A DNA stretch of 64,000 nt from Paenibacillus_AP thailandensis (GCF_042685365.1 NZ_JBHUMY010000006.1:564797-628796); one strand, 5' to 3'; positions 17,576 to 26,230 are shown, counted from the stretch's first letter. Program-made: numbers and translations. Notes: generated by a model from the sequence alone, not told the origin.

Positions 17576-19621
17576 ATGGAAACGCTACTCGATATCCGGG
17601 AGCTGTCGGTCGATTTCCGAACGAAGCAGGGCCCGTTAAAGGCAATTGCCAACGTGACTTTCTCCATCAAACAAGGAGAAACCGTCTGTCTGGTAGGGGA
17701 GTCCGGCAGCGGCAAGACGGTTACATCGAAAGCGATCATGCGGCTCATCGACTATGAACACGGCTCGATTACCGGCGGAAGCATCGTCCTGGAGGGACGG
17801 GATGTGGCAGCGCTTCCGGAGGCGGAGCTTCGAAAAATTCGCGGCAAACGGGTAGCGATGGTATTTCAGGAACCGATGGCGGCGTTCGACCCCGTTTTTA
17901 CGATCGGACAGCAGATCGTGGAGACCATCCTCCGTCATGAGCGCATCGGCCGTCGCGAGGCTTGGGAGAGAGGCGCCCGCTTGCTCGAGAGGGTTGGCAT
18001 ACCGGAACCCGCGATTCGGATGAAACAGTATCCCGGCGAGTTGTCCGGAGGGATGCTGCAGCGTGCAATGATCGCAATGGCGCTTTCCTGCGGCCCGGAG
18101 CTGCTTATCGCCGACGAGCCGACGACAGCGCTCGATGTCACGATTCAAGCTCAAATTCTCCAGCTGCTGCAGGAGATTAAACGGGAATTCGGCATGTCGA
18201 TATTGCTCATTACCCATGATCTCGGAATCGCTGCCGAGATTGCGGACCGGATCGTCGTCATGTACGCGGGCCGGATTGTCGAACAGGGAACGACCGCCGA
18301 GTTGTTTGAAAACCCCCGGCATCCTTACACGAGAGGGTTGTTGAAATCGATCGCGCCGCTCGACAGCATTCGCGGGTCGAAGCTGTTCTCCATCAAAGGC
18401 GCCATTCCGTCCTTGGCTTCGCTGCCAAGCGGCTGCTTGTTCCATCCCCGCTGCGAGTATGCTTCGGACCGGTGCCGCACCGAGGCGCCGCCGCTAGTTG
18501 ACCGCAGCGGAAGAGAGGTGGCCTGCTGGCATGCCGAACGAATCGCAGCCGAAGCGAACGGGCCGTGCGGAAACCTCTGGATGGAGGAGGCGGCCGGACT
18601 CGAAACCGAGCTGCCGGTCGCGCCCGATGCTCGCAAAACGAATGACCCCGCCTCCGATACGCTTTTTGTTGTGGAACATTTGCATAAATATTATCCGGTA
18701 AAACGAAAAGGGTTAACTGCCGCACGCACTTATATTCGAGCGGTGGACGATGTATCGTTTTCAATCCGGCGCAACGAAACGTTTGGTCTTGTCGGGGAGT
18801 CGGGAAGCGGCAAATCGACGCTTGGCCGAGTTCTGCTGCAGATGGAACGAGCCACTTCGGGACAGGTGCGTTTTCAAGGCGAGGAGCTGACCGGTCTTGG
18901 AAGCAAGGAGCTGCGTTCCTTGCGCCGCGAGATGCAGGTCATCTTTCAAGATCCTTACGGCTCGCTGAACCCAAGGTGGACCATCGGCGAAAGCATTGCG
19001 GAGCCGCTCCAGGTGCACGGCGTCTTGTCTGCAGCCGATAGGAAGCGGCGTACGGAAGAGCTGCTGCAATTGGTAGGGCTCGATCCTGCAAGCGGAGGCA
19101 AATACCCGCATGAGTTTTCGGGCGGACAGCGGCAGCGGATCGGCATAGCCCGGGCAATCGCGCTGAATCCGAGCTTCATTCTGGCCGATGAGGCCGTATC
19201 GGCGCTGGACGTCTCGGTTCAGGCGCAAATTATTAACCTTCTTCAACAGCTCCAGCGGCAGCTTGGCCTCACTTATTTGTTTATCGCGCACGGTTTGCAG
19301 ATTGTGAGGCATATCTCGGATCGGATCGGCGTTATGTACCTGGGGAAGCTCGTTGAGATCGCTCCAAGCGGCGAGCTGTTTCGGCGTCCCGCCCATCCGT
19401 ACACCAAGCTGCTCATCGATTCGATTCCGCAGCCTATCCCGGGCCAACCCCGGAGCGCTGCCGCCGTCAAAGGCGAGATCCCTTCGCCGGCCCATCCGCC
19501 TAGCGGCTGCCGCTTCCATACCCGCTGCCCGTTTGCGACGGCGAGATGCAGGGAGGAGGAGCCGGCGCTTCGCTCGTTGGACGAAGAGCGGTTCGCGGCT
19601 TGCCATTATCCGTTAACATGA
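17576..19621 (+). CDS. Fused dual ATPase of peptide-type ABC importer (DppD-DppF/GsiA-like)
   Basis: A 681-residue protein containing two ABC ATPase domains in tandem. The first has GESGSGKT, LSGGMLQRAM and LLIADEPTTALD; the second, from about residue 370, has GESGSGKS, FSGGQRQR and FILADEAVSALD. Each is followed by an oligopeptide-type C-terminal extension with a Cys cluster (CLFHPRCEYASDRC and CRFHTRCPFATARC). The fusion is as in GsiA of the glutathione importer. The second Walker B has Ala instead of Pro after the catalytic Glu (DEA), a variation seen in this subfamily. RBS TAGGAGGGTG. Confidence 0.85.
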   Translation: METLLDIRELSVDFRTKQGPLKAIANVTFSIKQGETVCLVGESGSGKTVTSKAIMRLIDYEHGSITGGSIVLEGRDVAALPEAELRKIRGKRVAMVFQEPMAAFDPVFTIGQQIVETILRHERIGRREAWERGARLLERVGIPEPAIRMKQYPGELSGGMLQRAMIAMALSCGPELLIADEPTTALDVTIQAQILQLLQEIKREFGMSILLITHDLGIAAEIADRIVVMYAGRIVEQGTTAELFENPRHPYTRGLLKSIAPLDSIRGSKLFSIKGAIPSLASLPSGCLFHPRCEYASDRCRTEAPPLVDRSGREVACWHAERIAAEANGPCGNLWMEEAAGLETELPVAPDARKTNDPASDTLFVVEHLHKYYPVKRKGLTAARTYIRAVDDVSFSIRRNETFGLVGESGSGKSTLGRVLLQMERATSGQVRFQGEELTGLGSKELRSLRREMQVIFQDPYGSLNPRWTIGESIAEPLQVHGVLSAADRKRRTEELLQLVGLDPASGGKYPHEFSGGQRQRIGIARAIALNPSFILADEAVSALDVSVQAQIINLLQQLQRQLGLTYLFIAHGLQIVRHISDRIGVMYLGKLVEIAPSGELFRRPAHPYTKLLIDSIPQPIPGQPRSAAAVKGEIPSPAHPPSGCRFHTRCPFATARCREEEPALRSLDEERFAACHYPLT

Positions 19622-19693
19622 TCGCCCGTGCGCTGCTGCCCGAGAACGGATAACGGCGGCAGCGATCCGTATTCCGAAGGGAAGCGAAAGCTG

Positions 19694-20314
19694 ATGAAAT
19701 TTATATGGTTTAGCCTCGTGATGAATCTCACGAATCCCGTCACCGGAGAAAGCTTCACGACCGGCGAGAAGTTCGAGAACATTATCCGGCAAGCGTTGCT
19801 TGCCGAGAAGCTGGGATATGAAGGATATGGGGTAGGAGAGCGCCACGGCGCCCCGTTTCTGTCGTCTTCGCCGCCGCTGCTTCTGACCGCCATTGCCGCG
19901 AGGACTTCCCGCATACGGCTGTTTACCGCCGTCACGGTTCTAAGCGTGCTCGATCCGGTTCGGGTCGCCTTGGCCAATACGACGGAGGAGGCGATCCGCC
20001 GCTACCGCCCTTATTATGAGGCGTTTCAATCGACAGCGGCGGCGAAGCATAACCAATCCCCGTTCACCTCGCTGGAAGACCATATAGAGAACGGTCCGAT
20101 CCTTGTCGGCAGTCCAGAGCAGGTCATCGAGAAAATATTGAACTACCAAGCTGCTTTCGGTCATCAGGTTCTGTCGCTTAGCGTAGACGGGCTCTCCGAA
20201 GCCGAGCAACGGGAGCAAATGGAACGGTTCGCGTCGGAAGTTGCACCGGTGTTGCGCAAAGAAGCGCCAAGCGAGTTGTGGCAAAAATCATGCTCCATTT
20301 CAAAAACGGTATAA
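19694..20314 (+). pseudogene. Luciferase-like monooxygenase with large in-frame internal deletion
   Basis: The 206-residue frame begins as a normal LLM enzyme (MKFIWFSLVMNLTNPVTGE, GYGVGERHGAPFLSSSPPL, VTVLSVLDPVRVA) and then jumps to LANTTEEAIRRYRPYYEAFQ, which in full-length homologues lies well over 100 residues later. The flavin-pocket segment containing LSGGRLE is missing while the C-terminal part continues in frame. The family is usually about 330-350 residues. Without the core of the barrel it is almost certainly inactive. Last gene of the sulfur block; ATG at 19694 has GAAGGGAAG upstream. Confidence 0.75.
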
Positions 20315-20344
20315 CAGCGCTGCAATGGCAGCGGTGAGAAATCG

Positions 20345-20373
20345 AAGCCATCCTTTAATGGGATGGCTTTTTG
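20345..20373 (+). terminator. Rho-independent terminator of the sulfur block
   Basis: AAGCCATCC (20345-20353) pairs with GGATGGCTT (20361-20369), followed by T-rich sequence. It closes the long co-oriented block that starts at 4458. Confidence 0.75.
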
Positions 20374-20687
20374 CATTATGGTGTCGCTATTCGGAGGTGC
20401 CTCCGGGTTAATGATATTTATCGATATCGTCGAGCGCGCTTCAGGCATGTAAATCGGGGATGTCGTCAAAGGGATGAGTGTAAAAAATGTAAAAAAAATG
20501 GGGACAAATCTTTAATTTGTTAGATGGTAATGAATGCGCTTTCCTCCTATAGTTTACTTTAGAGAGGGGGTGATATCTGAATATCATGGCATATAACACA
20601 GCTTAATGAAGTGTCCCTAAGAGAAACAACCAAGAAGTAGTATGCATGTAAGCAGAAAGAAACAAAAAAAGGTTAAGGAGGTAGTTT
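20374..20687. promoter_or_regulatory. Xylanase upstream region with candidate cre site
   Basis: This 314-bp gap holds a perfect GGAGG/CCTCC hairpin (20393-20404), then AT-rich sequence with a -10-like TATAGT at 20548-20553. ATGAATGCGCTTTCCT at 20530-20545 matches the Bacillus catabolite-responsive element (WTGNAANCGNWWNCAW) at all but two positions and would overlap the promoter spacer. That placement would allow CcpA repression of the xylanase. The -35 box is poor (TGGTAA). Candidate only. Confidence 0.35.
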
Positions 20688-21323
20688 ATGTTTAAGTTAA
20701 AGAAGAAAATTTTGCCGGTGTTTATTGCAGCTATAATGAGTGTGGGCATGTTCGCTGCAACCTCCAATGCAGCGACAGATTATTGGCAAAACTGGACCGA
20801 CGGTGGCGGAACCGTAAATGCAACCAATGGATCTGGCGGAAATTATAGCGTCACCTGGACCAATAGCGGGAACTTTGTTGTCGGTAAAGGCTGGACTACC
20901 GGATCTCCGAACAGGACAGTTAACTACAATGCCGGCGTCTGGGCGCCATCCGGCAATGCGTATTTGACGCTTTACGGGTGGACGAGAAACTCGCTCATCG
21001 AATATTACGTCGTTGACAGCTGGGGTACTTATAGACCTACCGGTACGTATAAAGGCACCGTAACCAGCGATGGGGGCACATACGACGTATATACGTCCAT
21101 GCGCTACAACGCTCCTTCCATCGACGGGACACAAACGTTCACCCAGTATTGGAGTGTCCGGCAGTCGAAGAGAGCGACCGGCAGCAACGTTGCGATCACG
21201 TTTAGCAACCATGTTAACGCATGGAGAAATTACGGAATGAATCTGGGAAGCAGCTGGTCTTACCAAGTGTTAGCGACAGAGGGATATCAAAGCAGCGGGC
21301 GCTCAAACGTAACGGTGTGGTAA
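20688..21323 (+). CDS. xynA: Secreted GH11 endo-1,4-beta-xylanase
   Basis: A 211-residue precursor. A Sec signal peptide (MFKLKKKILPVFIAAIMSVG...) is followed by probable cleavage after TSNA (about residue 28), then a single GH11 beta-jelly-roll. The catalytic pair is visible: nucleophile Glu105 in LIEYYVVDSWG and acid/base Glu198 in LATEGYQSSG. PSIDGTQTF forms the thumb. Length and sequence closely resemble XynA of Bacillus subtilis and Bacillus circulans. It hydrolyses xylan backbones outside the cell. RBS AAGGAGGT. It stands alone, with a terminator after it. Confidence 0.95.
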   Translation: MFKLKKKILPVFIAAIMSVGMFAATSNAATDYWQNWTDGGGTVNATNGSGGNYSVTWTNSGNFVVGKGWTTGSPNRTVNYNAGVWAPSGNAYLTLYGWTRNSLIEYYVVDSWGTYRPTGTYKGTVTSDGGTYDVYTSMRYNAPSIDGTQTFTQYWSVRQSKRATGSNVAITFSNHVNAWRNYGMNLGSSWSYQVLATEGYQSSGRSNVTVW

Positions 21324-21354
21324 CGGGCCATTCTTGTCGTTGATAGGGCTAAAG

Positions 21355-21384
21355 GCTGCCGGTCTCACAGCCGGCGGCTTTCTA
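21355..21384 (+). terminator. Terminator after xylanase gene
   Basis: GCTGCCGG (21355-21362) pairs with CCGGCGGC (21371-21378) with one G-T pair and loop TCTCACAG, followed by a short T-rich tail. Confidence 0.65.
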
Positions 21385-21557
21385 TATTTCAGCCAGAGAT
21401 CTTGGTGCTAGACTAGCCGTTCCCTCCAGTTCGACCCGCCATTCCGGATGCGTTGCGGACCGATTCCCGCAAAACGAACGGATTTCGCTGCCGGGGGAGA
21501 TTCCAGTCGGCCGTCTCAGCCTGTATCTATTCCTATCGGTGTAAAGGAGACCTATCC

Positions 21558-22421
21558 ATGAGAAAGCTATTAATTTTCCTCTTAATAGCAATATCGGTTG
21601 TTGTCAGCGCATGTTCGGAAGAAAAGCCGGATATGAATGAAAAGACTACGGAAATCGACAACGACAACCTTGTATTCGTCGAAGGAGGATCTTTCATCAA
21701 CACGAAGTCCAATTACTATGGAAAAAGCGTAACCATATCGAGTTTTTATATCGGCAAATATGAGGTCACTCAAAAAGAGTGGATTGAGGTAATGGGAACG
21801 AATCCGTCGGCATTCAAAGGGGATAATCTGCCTGTCGAAACGGTAAGCTGGTATGACGTTGTGGAGTACTGTAATAAAAGAAGTGTGAAAGAGGGCTTAG
21901 AGCCGTATTACAATATAGACAAGAGTAAAAAGGACCCGAATAATAAGAGCGAATACGATAATCTTAAATGGACTGTAACGATCAATGAGGGGGCTAATGG
22001 CTACCGGCTGCCGACAGAAGCGGAATGGGAATATGCCGCCAGCGGAGGTCAGATGAGCAAAAGCTACACGTACAGCGGAAGCAATAATGCAAATGAAGTC
22101 GCATGGTATTGGAGGAACGCGGGAGTTCAATTTTTATCCGGGGAATGGAACTGGACAAGCATAGAAAACAACAAAAATAAAACAAAATCTATCGGTCTCA
22201 AGAACCCGAACGAATTAGGACTTTACGATATGTCGGGAAATGTAAGGGAATGGTGCTGGAACTGGTTCGGAGACTCGGATGCTAAAAGCGGTTCTTTGCG
22301 GGTTGTTAAAGGCGGCGGTTGGATCGGCGACGTCAGCAACAACGAGGTAGCTTTTCGGGGCAAGTTCGAAGCGAGCGGCATCGGCCCAGATCAAGGTTTT
22401 CGTGTCGTTCGCAGCGGGTAA
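21558..22421 (+). CDS. Lipoprotein with formylglycine-generating-enzyme-like (SUMF1/FGE) domain
   Basis: A 287-residue protein with a lipoprotein signal (lipobox VSAC, Cys19) followed by a full FGE-sulfatase fold: FVEGGSFINTK, FYIGKYEVTQKEWIEVMG, ETVSWYDVVEYCNKRS, NGYRLPTEAEWEYAASGG, NELGLYDMSGNVREWCWNWFG and a terminal FRVVRSG. No sulfatase gene is nearby. Many bacterial members of this fold are not oxidases but binding or structural proteins; the C-terminal Cys pair of true FGE is not evident here. The start is fixed by AAAGGAGA. Being surface-anchored, it is unlikely to be a classic cytoplasmic sulfatase activator. Confidence 0.8.
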   Translation: MRKLLIFLLIAISVVVSACSEEKPDMNEKTTEIDNDNLVFVEGGSFINTKSNYYGKSVTISSFYIGKYEVTQKEWIEVMGTNPSAFKGDNLPVETVSWYDVVEYCNKRSVKEGLEPYYNIDKSKKDPNNKSEYDNLKWTVTINEGANGYRLPTEAEWEYAASGGQMSKSYTYSGSNNANEVAWYWRNAGVQFLSGEWNWTSIENNKNKTKSIGLKNPNELGLYDMSGNVREWCWNWFGDSDAKSGSLRVVKGGGWIGDVSNNEVAFRGKFEASGIGPDQGFRVVRSG

Positions 22422-22477
22422 ACGGGGAAAGGGCCTGCCAGAATGAGCAACAAACAAAGAAGTTAAGAAGATTAGAG

Positions 22478-22502
22478 TCCGCGGAATCCGCGGATTTTTT
22501 TT
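22478..22502 (+). terminator. Terminator with palindromic TCCGCGGA repeat
   Basis: TCCGCGG-AAT-CCGCGGA hairpin (22478-22494) followed by T8. An identical hairpin occurs at 33462-33485. Confidence 0.75.
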
Positions 22503-22629
22503 GGATAACTGACTATACGGGGGCAATTCGGGACTACGTTAAGTCGGCCGGCAGATAAGTTAACATTTGTGATATACTCGAATTGGCTCGTAATTAGACC
22601 AAGAGAAACCATCCATTGGAGGAAGTTAA

Positions 22630-22977
22630 ATGACTAAAGAGGAAATCCTTCATTATTGTCTGACCTATCCCGACGTATATGAAGACCATCCCTTTGACGA
22701 AAAGTGGACGGTCATACGCCATAAAGCCAATAAAAAAATATTTGCGCTGATCTACAACCATAATGGCCGCCTTTGCATCAACCTCAAATGTGAACCGAGC
22801 AGAGCCGATTTTCTGCGCAGTCTCTTTGAAGAGGTGAAGCCGGGATACCATATGAATAAGATGCATTGGAATACGGTTATTTTAGACGGGAACATGCAAG
22901 CTGACGATGTTTTCGAGATGGTGCACCATAGCTTCCAGCTTACGAAACCAAAGGCAAAAAAAGAACGTAAAACGTAA
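22630..22977 (+). CDS. MmcQ/YjbR-family protein
   Basis: A 115-residue protein with the CyaY-like fold signature of the MmcQ/YjbR family: N-terminal ILHYCLTYPDVYEDHPF, central WTVIRHKANKKIFALIY, then LKCEP and PGYHMNKMHWNTVILDG. A DNA-binding role has been suggested for the family but is not established. RBS GGAGGAAG. Monocistronic. Confidence 0.8.
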   Translation: MTKEEILHYCLTYPDVYEDHPFDEKWTVIRHKANKKIFALIYNHNGRLCINLKCEPSRADFLRSLFEEVKPGYHMNKMHWNTVILDGNMQADDVFEMVHHSFQLTKPKAKKERKT

Positions 22978-23051
22978 GACTAACGCTGAGTGTTAAGCAT
23001 AGTGCGTTGCCGTTTATGGCAGCGTATTTTTATGTTGGGAGATGCACTAAA

Positions 23052-23372
23052 ATGATTGGCAAGATTATTTTGTTTTATGTCTTATTGCAAATCTTAATGG
23101 GGGCAATTATGGCGGTTTTTCCGAGAGACGAAGGTATGAGAGTCAACATCGGGCTCGCTTCTTTCACCTCTAAGCCCAAATCTGCGGGAGACTACTTTTT
23201 TAACGGCCTCGTTATCCTCCTTGCAGGAGGAGCGCTTTATATGGAGCACATCAATGACCGAATTCAAAAAAAGCATTGGGCGGTTCGGATTGGCACGCGG
23301 CTTGCGGTTCTATCGATAGCACTGGTACTCGCTTTCATCCTCGCGATCGTTGTTTCCTTGATCAACGGGTAG
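23052..23372 (+). CDS. Small membrane protein of unknown function
   Basis: A 106-residue protein with three hydrophobic segments (residues 3-20, about 46-60 and 84-103) and a polar loop containing FTSKPKSAGDYFF. I do not recognise the family. The ATG at 23052 has GGGAG upstream; a TTG 45 nt earlier is possible but lacks an RBS. Confidence 0.5.
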   Translation: MIGKIILFYVLLQILMGAIMAVFPRDEGMRVNIGLASFTSKPKSAGDYFFNGLVILLAGGALYMEHINDRIQKKHWAVRIGTRLAVLSIALVLAFILAIVVSLING

Positions 23373-23398
23373 TTCATTCCAAAAATAGCATGTCGCTA

Positions 23399-24295
23399 TC
23401 ATTCATTCCAAAATGAAATCGAAGGGAGCTCCCGTTCGAGAAAACGATATAACGTTTCGGCTGCTTTCATTAATGGCGAGGTTCGGCGAGCCAGTCCCGT
23501 AAGCATATGAACGGAATCGCCTTTCATCGCTCGAACCGTCGTGCCCGTTGGCTTCGCCTCGAGCTGAATTTGAGGTACTAAGGCTATTCCCAGCCCTGTT
23601 TCTACATAATGCTTCAAAGCCGTCATGCTCCCGATTTCCATCGTCTCGCCCGATACATTGCCCGATTGCCGAAGCATCACTTCAAGCTGTTTGCGGTAAG
23701 GACAAGTTGCCGACGTTATGAAAAGACGGTGCTCATGAAGATCGATGGGTTCAACGGTTTCTTTAACGGACAACGGATGGTTTTGAGGCATTAACAGAAC
23801 GAACCTCTCTTGAAACAACGGTTCAAAATACAGATCGAAACCGGTATTGTCGGGCGTGGAGCAAAGCGCGAAATCAATGTTTCCGCGCATGAGAGCTTCC
23901 GCTAAAGCCGGCGTATTGGAAACTTCGATCGAAACCCGGATTTTCGGGTGTTCGGCCATAAACCGCTGCATTAAGCGCGGCAACCGATAACTTGCGTTTG
24001 GCTCCGTCACCCCAAGCCGTACGGTTCCGGCTTCGCCGGTTTGCACATCGGTTACTTGGGTCTGCAATTGCTCCAATTGCCGGACAATATCGAGACTTTT
24101 CTCGTAGAATAACCTTCCGGGTTCCGTTAAGCGGATCGTTTTTCCGCGTTCAAGCAGCTGTATTCCAAGCTCGGCTTCGAGCTTCTGGATTTGCATCGTC
24201 ACCGTCGATTGCGCATAATTCAATTCTTCGGCGGCCCGAATGAAGCTTCCGTATTTTATAATGAGATGCAATGTTTTTAATGTTCTGAGATCCAT
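23399..24295 (-). CDS. LysR-type regulator divergent from SDR gene
   Basis: A 298-residue LysR regulator: winged helix (FIRAAEELNYAQSTVTMQIQKLE, residues 18-40) and effector domain starting VRLGVTEPNASYRLPRL. AGGAG upstream on the minus strand supports the start. Divergent from the short-chain dehydrogenase gene, with an inverted repeat between them, so it most likely controls that gene and itself. Confidence 0.85.
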   Translation of the reverse strand: MDLRTLKTLHLIIKYGSFIRAAEELNYAQSTVTMQIQKLEAELGIQLLERGKTIRLTEPGRLFYEKSLDIVRQLEQLQTQVTDVQTGEAGTVRLGVTEPNASYRLPRLMQRFMAEHPKIRVSIEVSNTPALAEALMRGNIDFALCSTPDNTGFDLYFEPLFQERFVLLMPQNHPLSVKETVEPIDLHEHRLFITSATCPYRKQLEVMLRQSGNVSGETMEIGSMTALKHYVETGLGIALVPQIQLEAKPTGTTVRAMKGDSVHMLTGLARRTSPLMKAAETLYRFLERELPSISFWNE

Positions 24296-24326
24296 AGTAG
24301 ACTCCTCGCGTCGGATTCAATATTTT

Positions 24327-24350
24327 TGAATTTTATAATCATTAAATTCA
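24327..24350. promoter_or_regulatory. Candidate LysR operator in divergent promoter region
   Basis: TGAATTT (24327-24333) and AAATTCA (24344-24350) form a perfect 7-bp inverted repeat with a 10-bp AT-rich spacer, centred in the 115-bp gap between the LysR and SDR genes, where LysR proteins usually bind. Confidence 0.5.
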
Positions 24351-24410
24351 ATTATACAAAATCAGATATCCGTTTTACAATTTATGTATCGAGACGAGGA
24401 GGAGATTGTA

Positions 24411-25151
24411 ATGGATTTGAACAATAAAGTAGCTTTGGTTACGGGCGGCGGCACGGGGATCGGCAAGGCGACCAGCTTCGCGCTAGCTGAACGCGGCGCG
24501 GTCGTTGTAGTCAATTATTCCCGTTCTCATGCCGAAGCGGAAGAAACGGTACAAGCCATTCTGGACGGAGGAGGACGGGCAATGGCCGTGCAAGCAAACG
24601 TTGCGAATGACGAAGAAGTCCGGCGCATGGTCGATGCAGCGGCTCAACGTTACGGCGCCGTCGATGTCCTTGTCAATAACGCCAGCATAACGAGGCATAT
24701 TCCGCTTGACGATCTGGAATCGGCGAACGACGAAGCATGGGATGAGTTATTCCAAGTGAACGTGAAGGGCATGTTTTATTGCGCAAGAGCCGTTGCTGCC
24801 TGGATGAATAAAAACGGACAAGGGGCGATCGTTAATTTAGGCAGCATCGCCGGTTCGACGGGCTCCGGATCTTCGCTCCCGTATGCCGTGTCCAAATCTG
24901 CCGTCCACGGGCTTACGAAATCGTTAGCGCGCGCCTTGGCGCCGCATATCCAGGTCAATTGCGTTATACCGGGCGCAGTCGAGACCAGGTGGTGGGAAGG
25001 AAGGGAAGAACAAATGAGAAGATTGGCTCCCAATCTTCTGTTGCAGCGTCTTGCAGCGCCGGAGGATATTGCGGAGTGCATATGCGCGGTTCTTGCCCAA
25101 GAAGCGATGACGGGGCAAACGATTACGGTCGATAGCGGCCAAACGTTGTAA
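24411..25151 (+). CDS. Short-chain dehydrogenase/reductase (FabG-like)
   Basis: A 246-residue classical SDR: NAD(P)-binding TGGGTGIG at residues 11-18, NNAS loop, catalytic Ser in LGSIAGSTGSG, and YAVSK with the catalytic Tyr/Lys. The C-terminal GQTITVDSGQTL is typical of 3-oxoacyl-ACP-reductase-like members. The start at 24411 has GAGGAGGAG; nine extra upstream codons are dismissed. Substrate unknown; probably under control of the divergent LysR regulator. Confidence 0.85.
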   Translation: MDLNNKVALVTGGGTGIGKATSFALAERGAVVVVNYSRSHAEAEETVQAILDGGGRAMAVQANVANDEEVRRMVDAAAQRYGAVDVLVNNASITRHIPLDDLESANDEAWDELFQVNVKGMFYCARAVAAWMNKNGQGAIVNLGSIAGSTGSGSSLPYAVSKSAVHGLTKSLARALAPHIQVNCVIPGAVETRWWEGREEQMRRLAPNLLLQRLAAPEDIAECICAVLAQEAMTGQTITVDSGQTL

Positions 25152-25174
25152 TCCATTTAAAATATTGAGGAAGA

Positions 25175-25237
25175 AATTGTATCGTTTAAATTTAAACGAT
25201 CTCTACCCTTTATCCATTGGGAATACACGATACAATT
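25175..25237. promoter_or_regulatory. Nested palindromes upstream of methyltransferase gene
   Basis: A perfect 20-bp palindrome, ATCGTTTAAATTTAAACGAT, occupies 25181-25200. Overlapping its left edge, AATTGTATCG (25175-25184) is matched by its exact inverse CGATACAATT at 25228-25237, giving a larger 10-bp inverted repeat 43 bp apart. TTGACA follows at 25236-25241. This looks like a repressor binding region for the methyltransferase gene or a hairpin at the SDR 3' end; there is no T-run. Confidence 0.5.
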
Positions 25238-25292
25238 GACATAAAGATAAACGCGGAGAGGATTCCCGAACCTGTAAAGGAGGGTCATTCAC

Positions 25293-26027
25293 ATGGCTGA
25301 CATGTTATTTGAAGAGCCGCGGCTTGCAGAAGTTTACGATCTCTTTGATTCGGCGGAACGTCCCGATCTCGACCCCTATATGGCAATGGCGGACGAATTC
25401 GATGCGAAATCCGTCATTGATCTTGGCTGCGGAACCGGCACTCTTGCTTGTCGATTAGCCGGAGTCGGCAAGGAAGTCATTGGGATCGACCCGGCGGCTG
25501 CCTCGCTCAAAGTTGCAAGCGGCAAGGCATACGCAGAGCGGGTCAGATGGATTCACGGGACGGCTGCAAAGCTCGCTGGACTACAAGCCGATCTAGTCAC
25601 GATGACCGGGAACGTCGCACAAGTCTTTATAACTGACGAAGAGTGGATGTCAACGCTTCGTGTATGTCGCGATATTATTCGACCTGGCGGACGGCTTGTA
25701 TTCGAGGTGCGGGACCCTTCCAAGGAAGCGTGGAAGAAGTGGACCCGCGAGCATACCTATCAGGTTATGGATGTGCCGGCAAAAGGAAAGATAGAGACTT
25801 GGATCGATCTGCTCGATGTACAATTGCCTTTCGTTACGTTCCGTCATACATTCGTGTTCCATAGGGACGGAGCGGTAATAACTTCGGACTCGACACTGAA
25901 GTTCCGGAGCAAGTCCGAAGTTATCGACTCCTTAAGCGGGGCGAATTTTCATGTCGAGGATATTCGGGACGCACCGGACCGCCCCGGGCTAGAATTCGTA
26001 TTCGTCGCCCGTTGTCCGGGCCGATGA
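25293..26027 (+). CDS. Class I SAM-dependent methyltransferase
   Basis: A 244-residue methyltransferase with motif I VIDLGCGTGT (residues 41-50), the acidic end of strand 2 in VIGIDPA, motif post-I VTMTGNVAQVF and motif III IRPGGRLVFEVRDP. It belongs to the small-molecule methyltransferase type (UbiE/BioC-like fold). Substrate unknown. RBS AAAGGAGGG. Monocistronic. Confidence 0.85.
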   Translation: MADMLFEEPRLAEVYDLFDSAERPDLDPYMAMADEFDAKSVIDLGCGTGTLACRLAGVGKEVIGIDPAAASLKVASGKAYAERVRWIHGTAAKLAGLQADLVTMTGNVAQVFITDEEWMSTLRVCRDIIRPGGRLVFEVRDPSKEAWKKWTREHTYQVMDVPAKGKIETWIDLLDVQLPFVTFRHTFVFHRDGAVITSDSTLKFRSKSEVIDSLSGANFHVEDIRDAPDRPGLEFVFVARCPGR

Positions 26028-26128
26028 TAAACATTCATATTGATTGAATACATAGGATTAGACTGTGAAACGATATTTTTTAGGCTTGTTTAAAGCTAAA
26101 TAATGCGAATAGAAAAGGAGCATGAAAC

Positions 26129-26230
26129 ATGAGCGATACAATTAAGCCAAACGGTTCTCAACATGCCGCTCCCCCGTCGAACGATCCCAAAAAGCAGGGA
26201 AGGTCCGCCGCAAAGAAAAAATCCAAGTAA
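26129..26230 (+). CDS. Small basic protein, 33 residues
   Basis: A 33-codon ORF (MSDTIKPNGSQHAAPP..., ending KKQGRSAAKKKSK) with AAAAGGAG at a good distance and a strong terminator just after it. The N-half is neutral and Pro-rich, the C-half strongly basic. Many Paenibacillaceae have tiny basic proteins like this; function not known to me. Confidence 0.5.
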   Translation: MSDTIKPNGSQHAAPPSNDPKKQGRSAAKKKSK

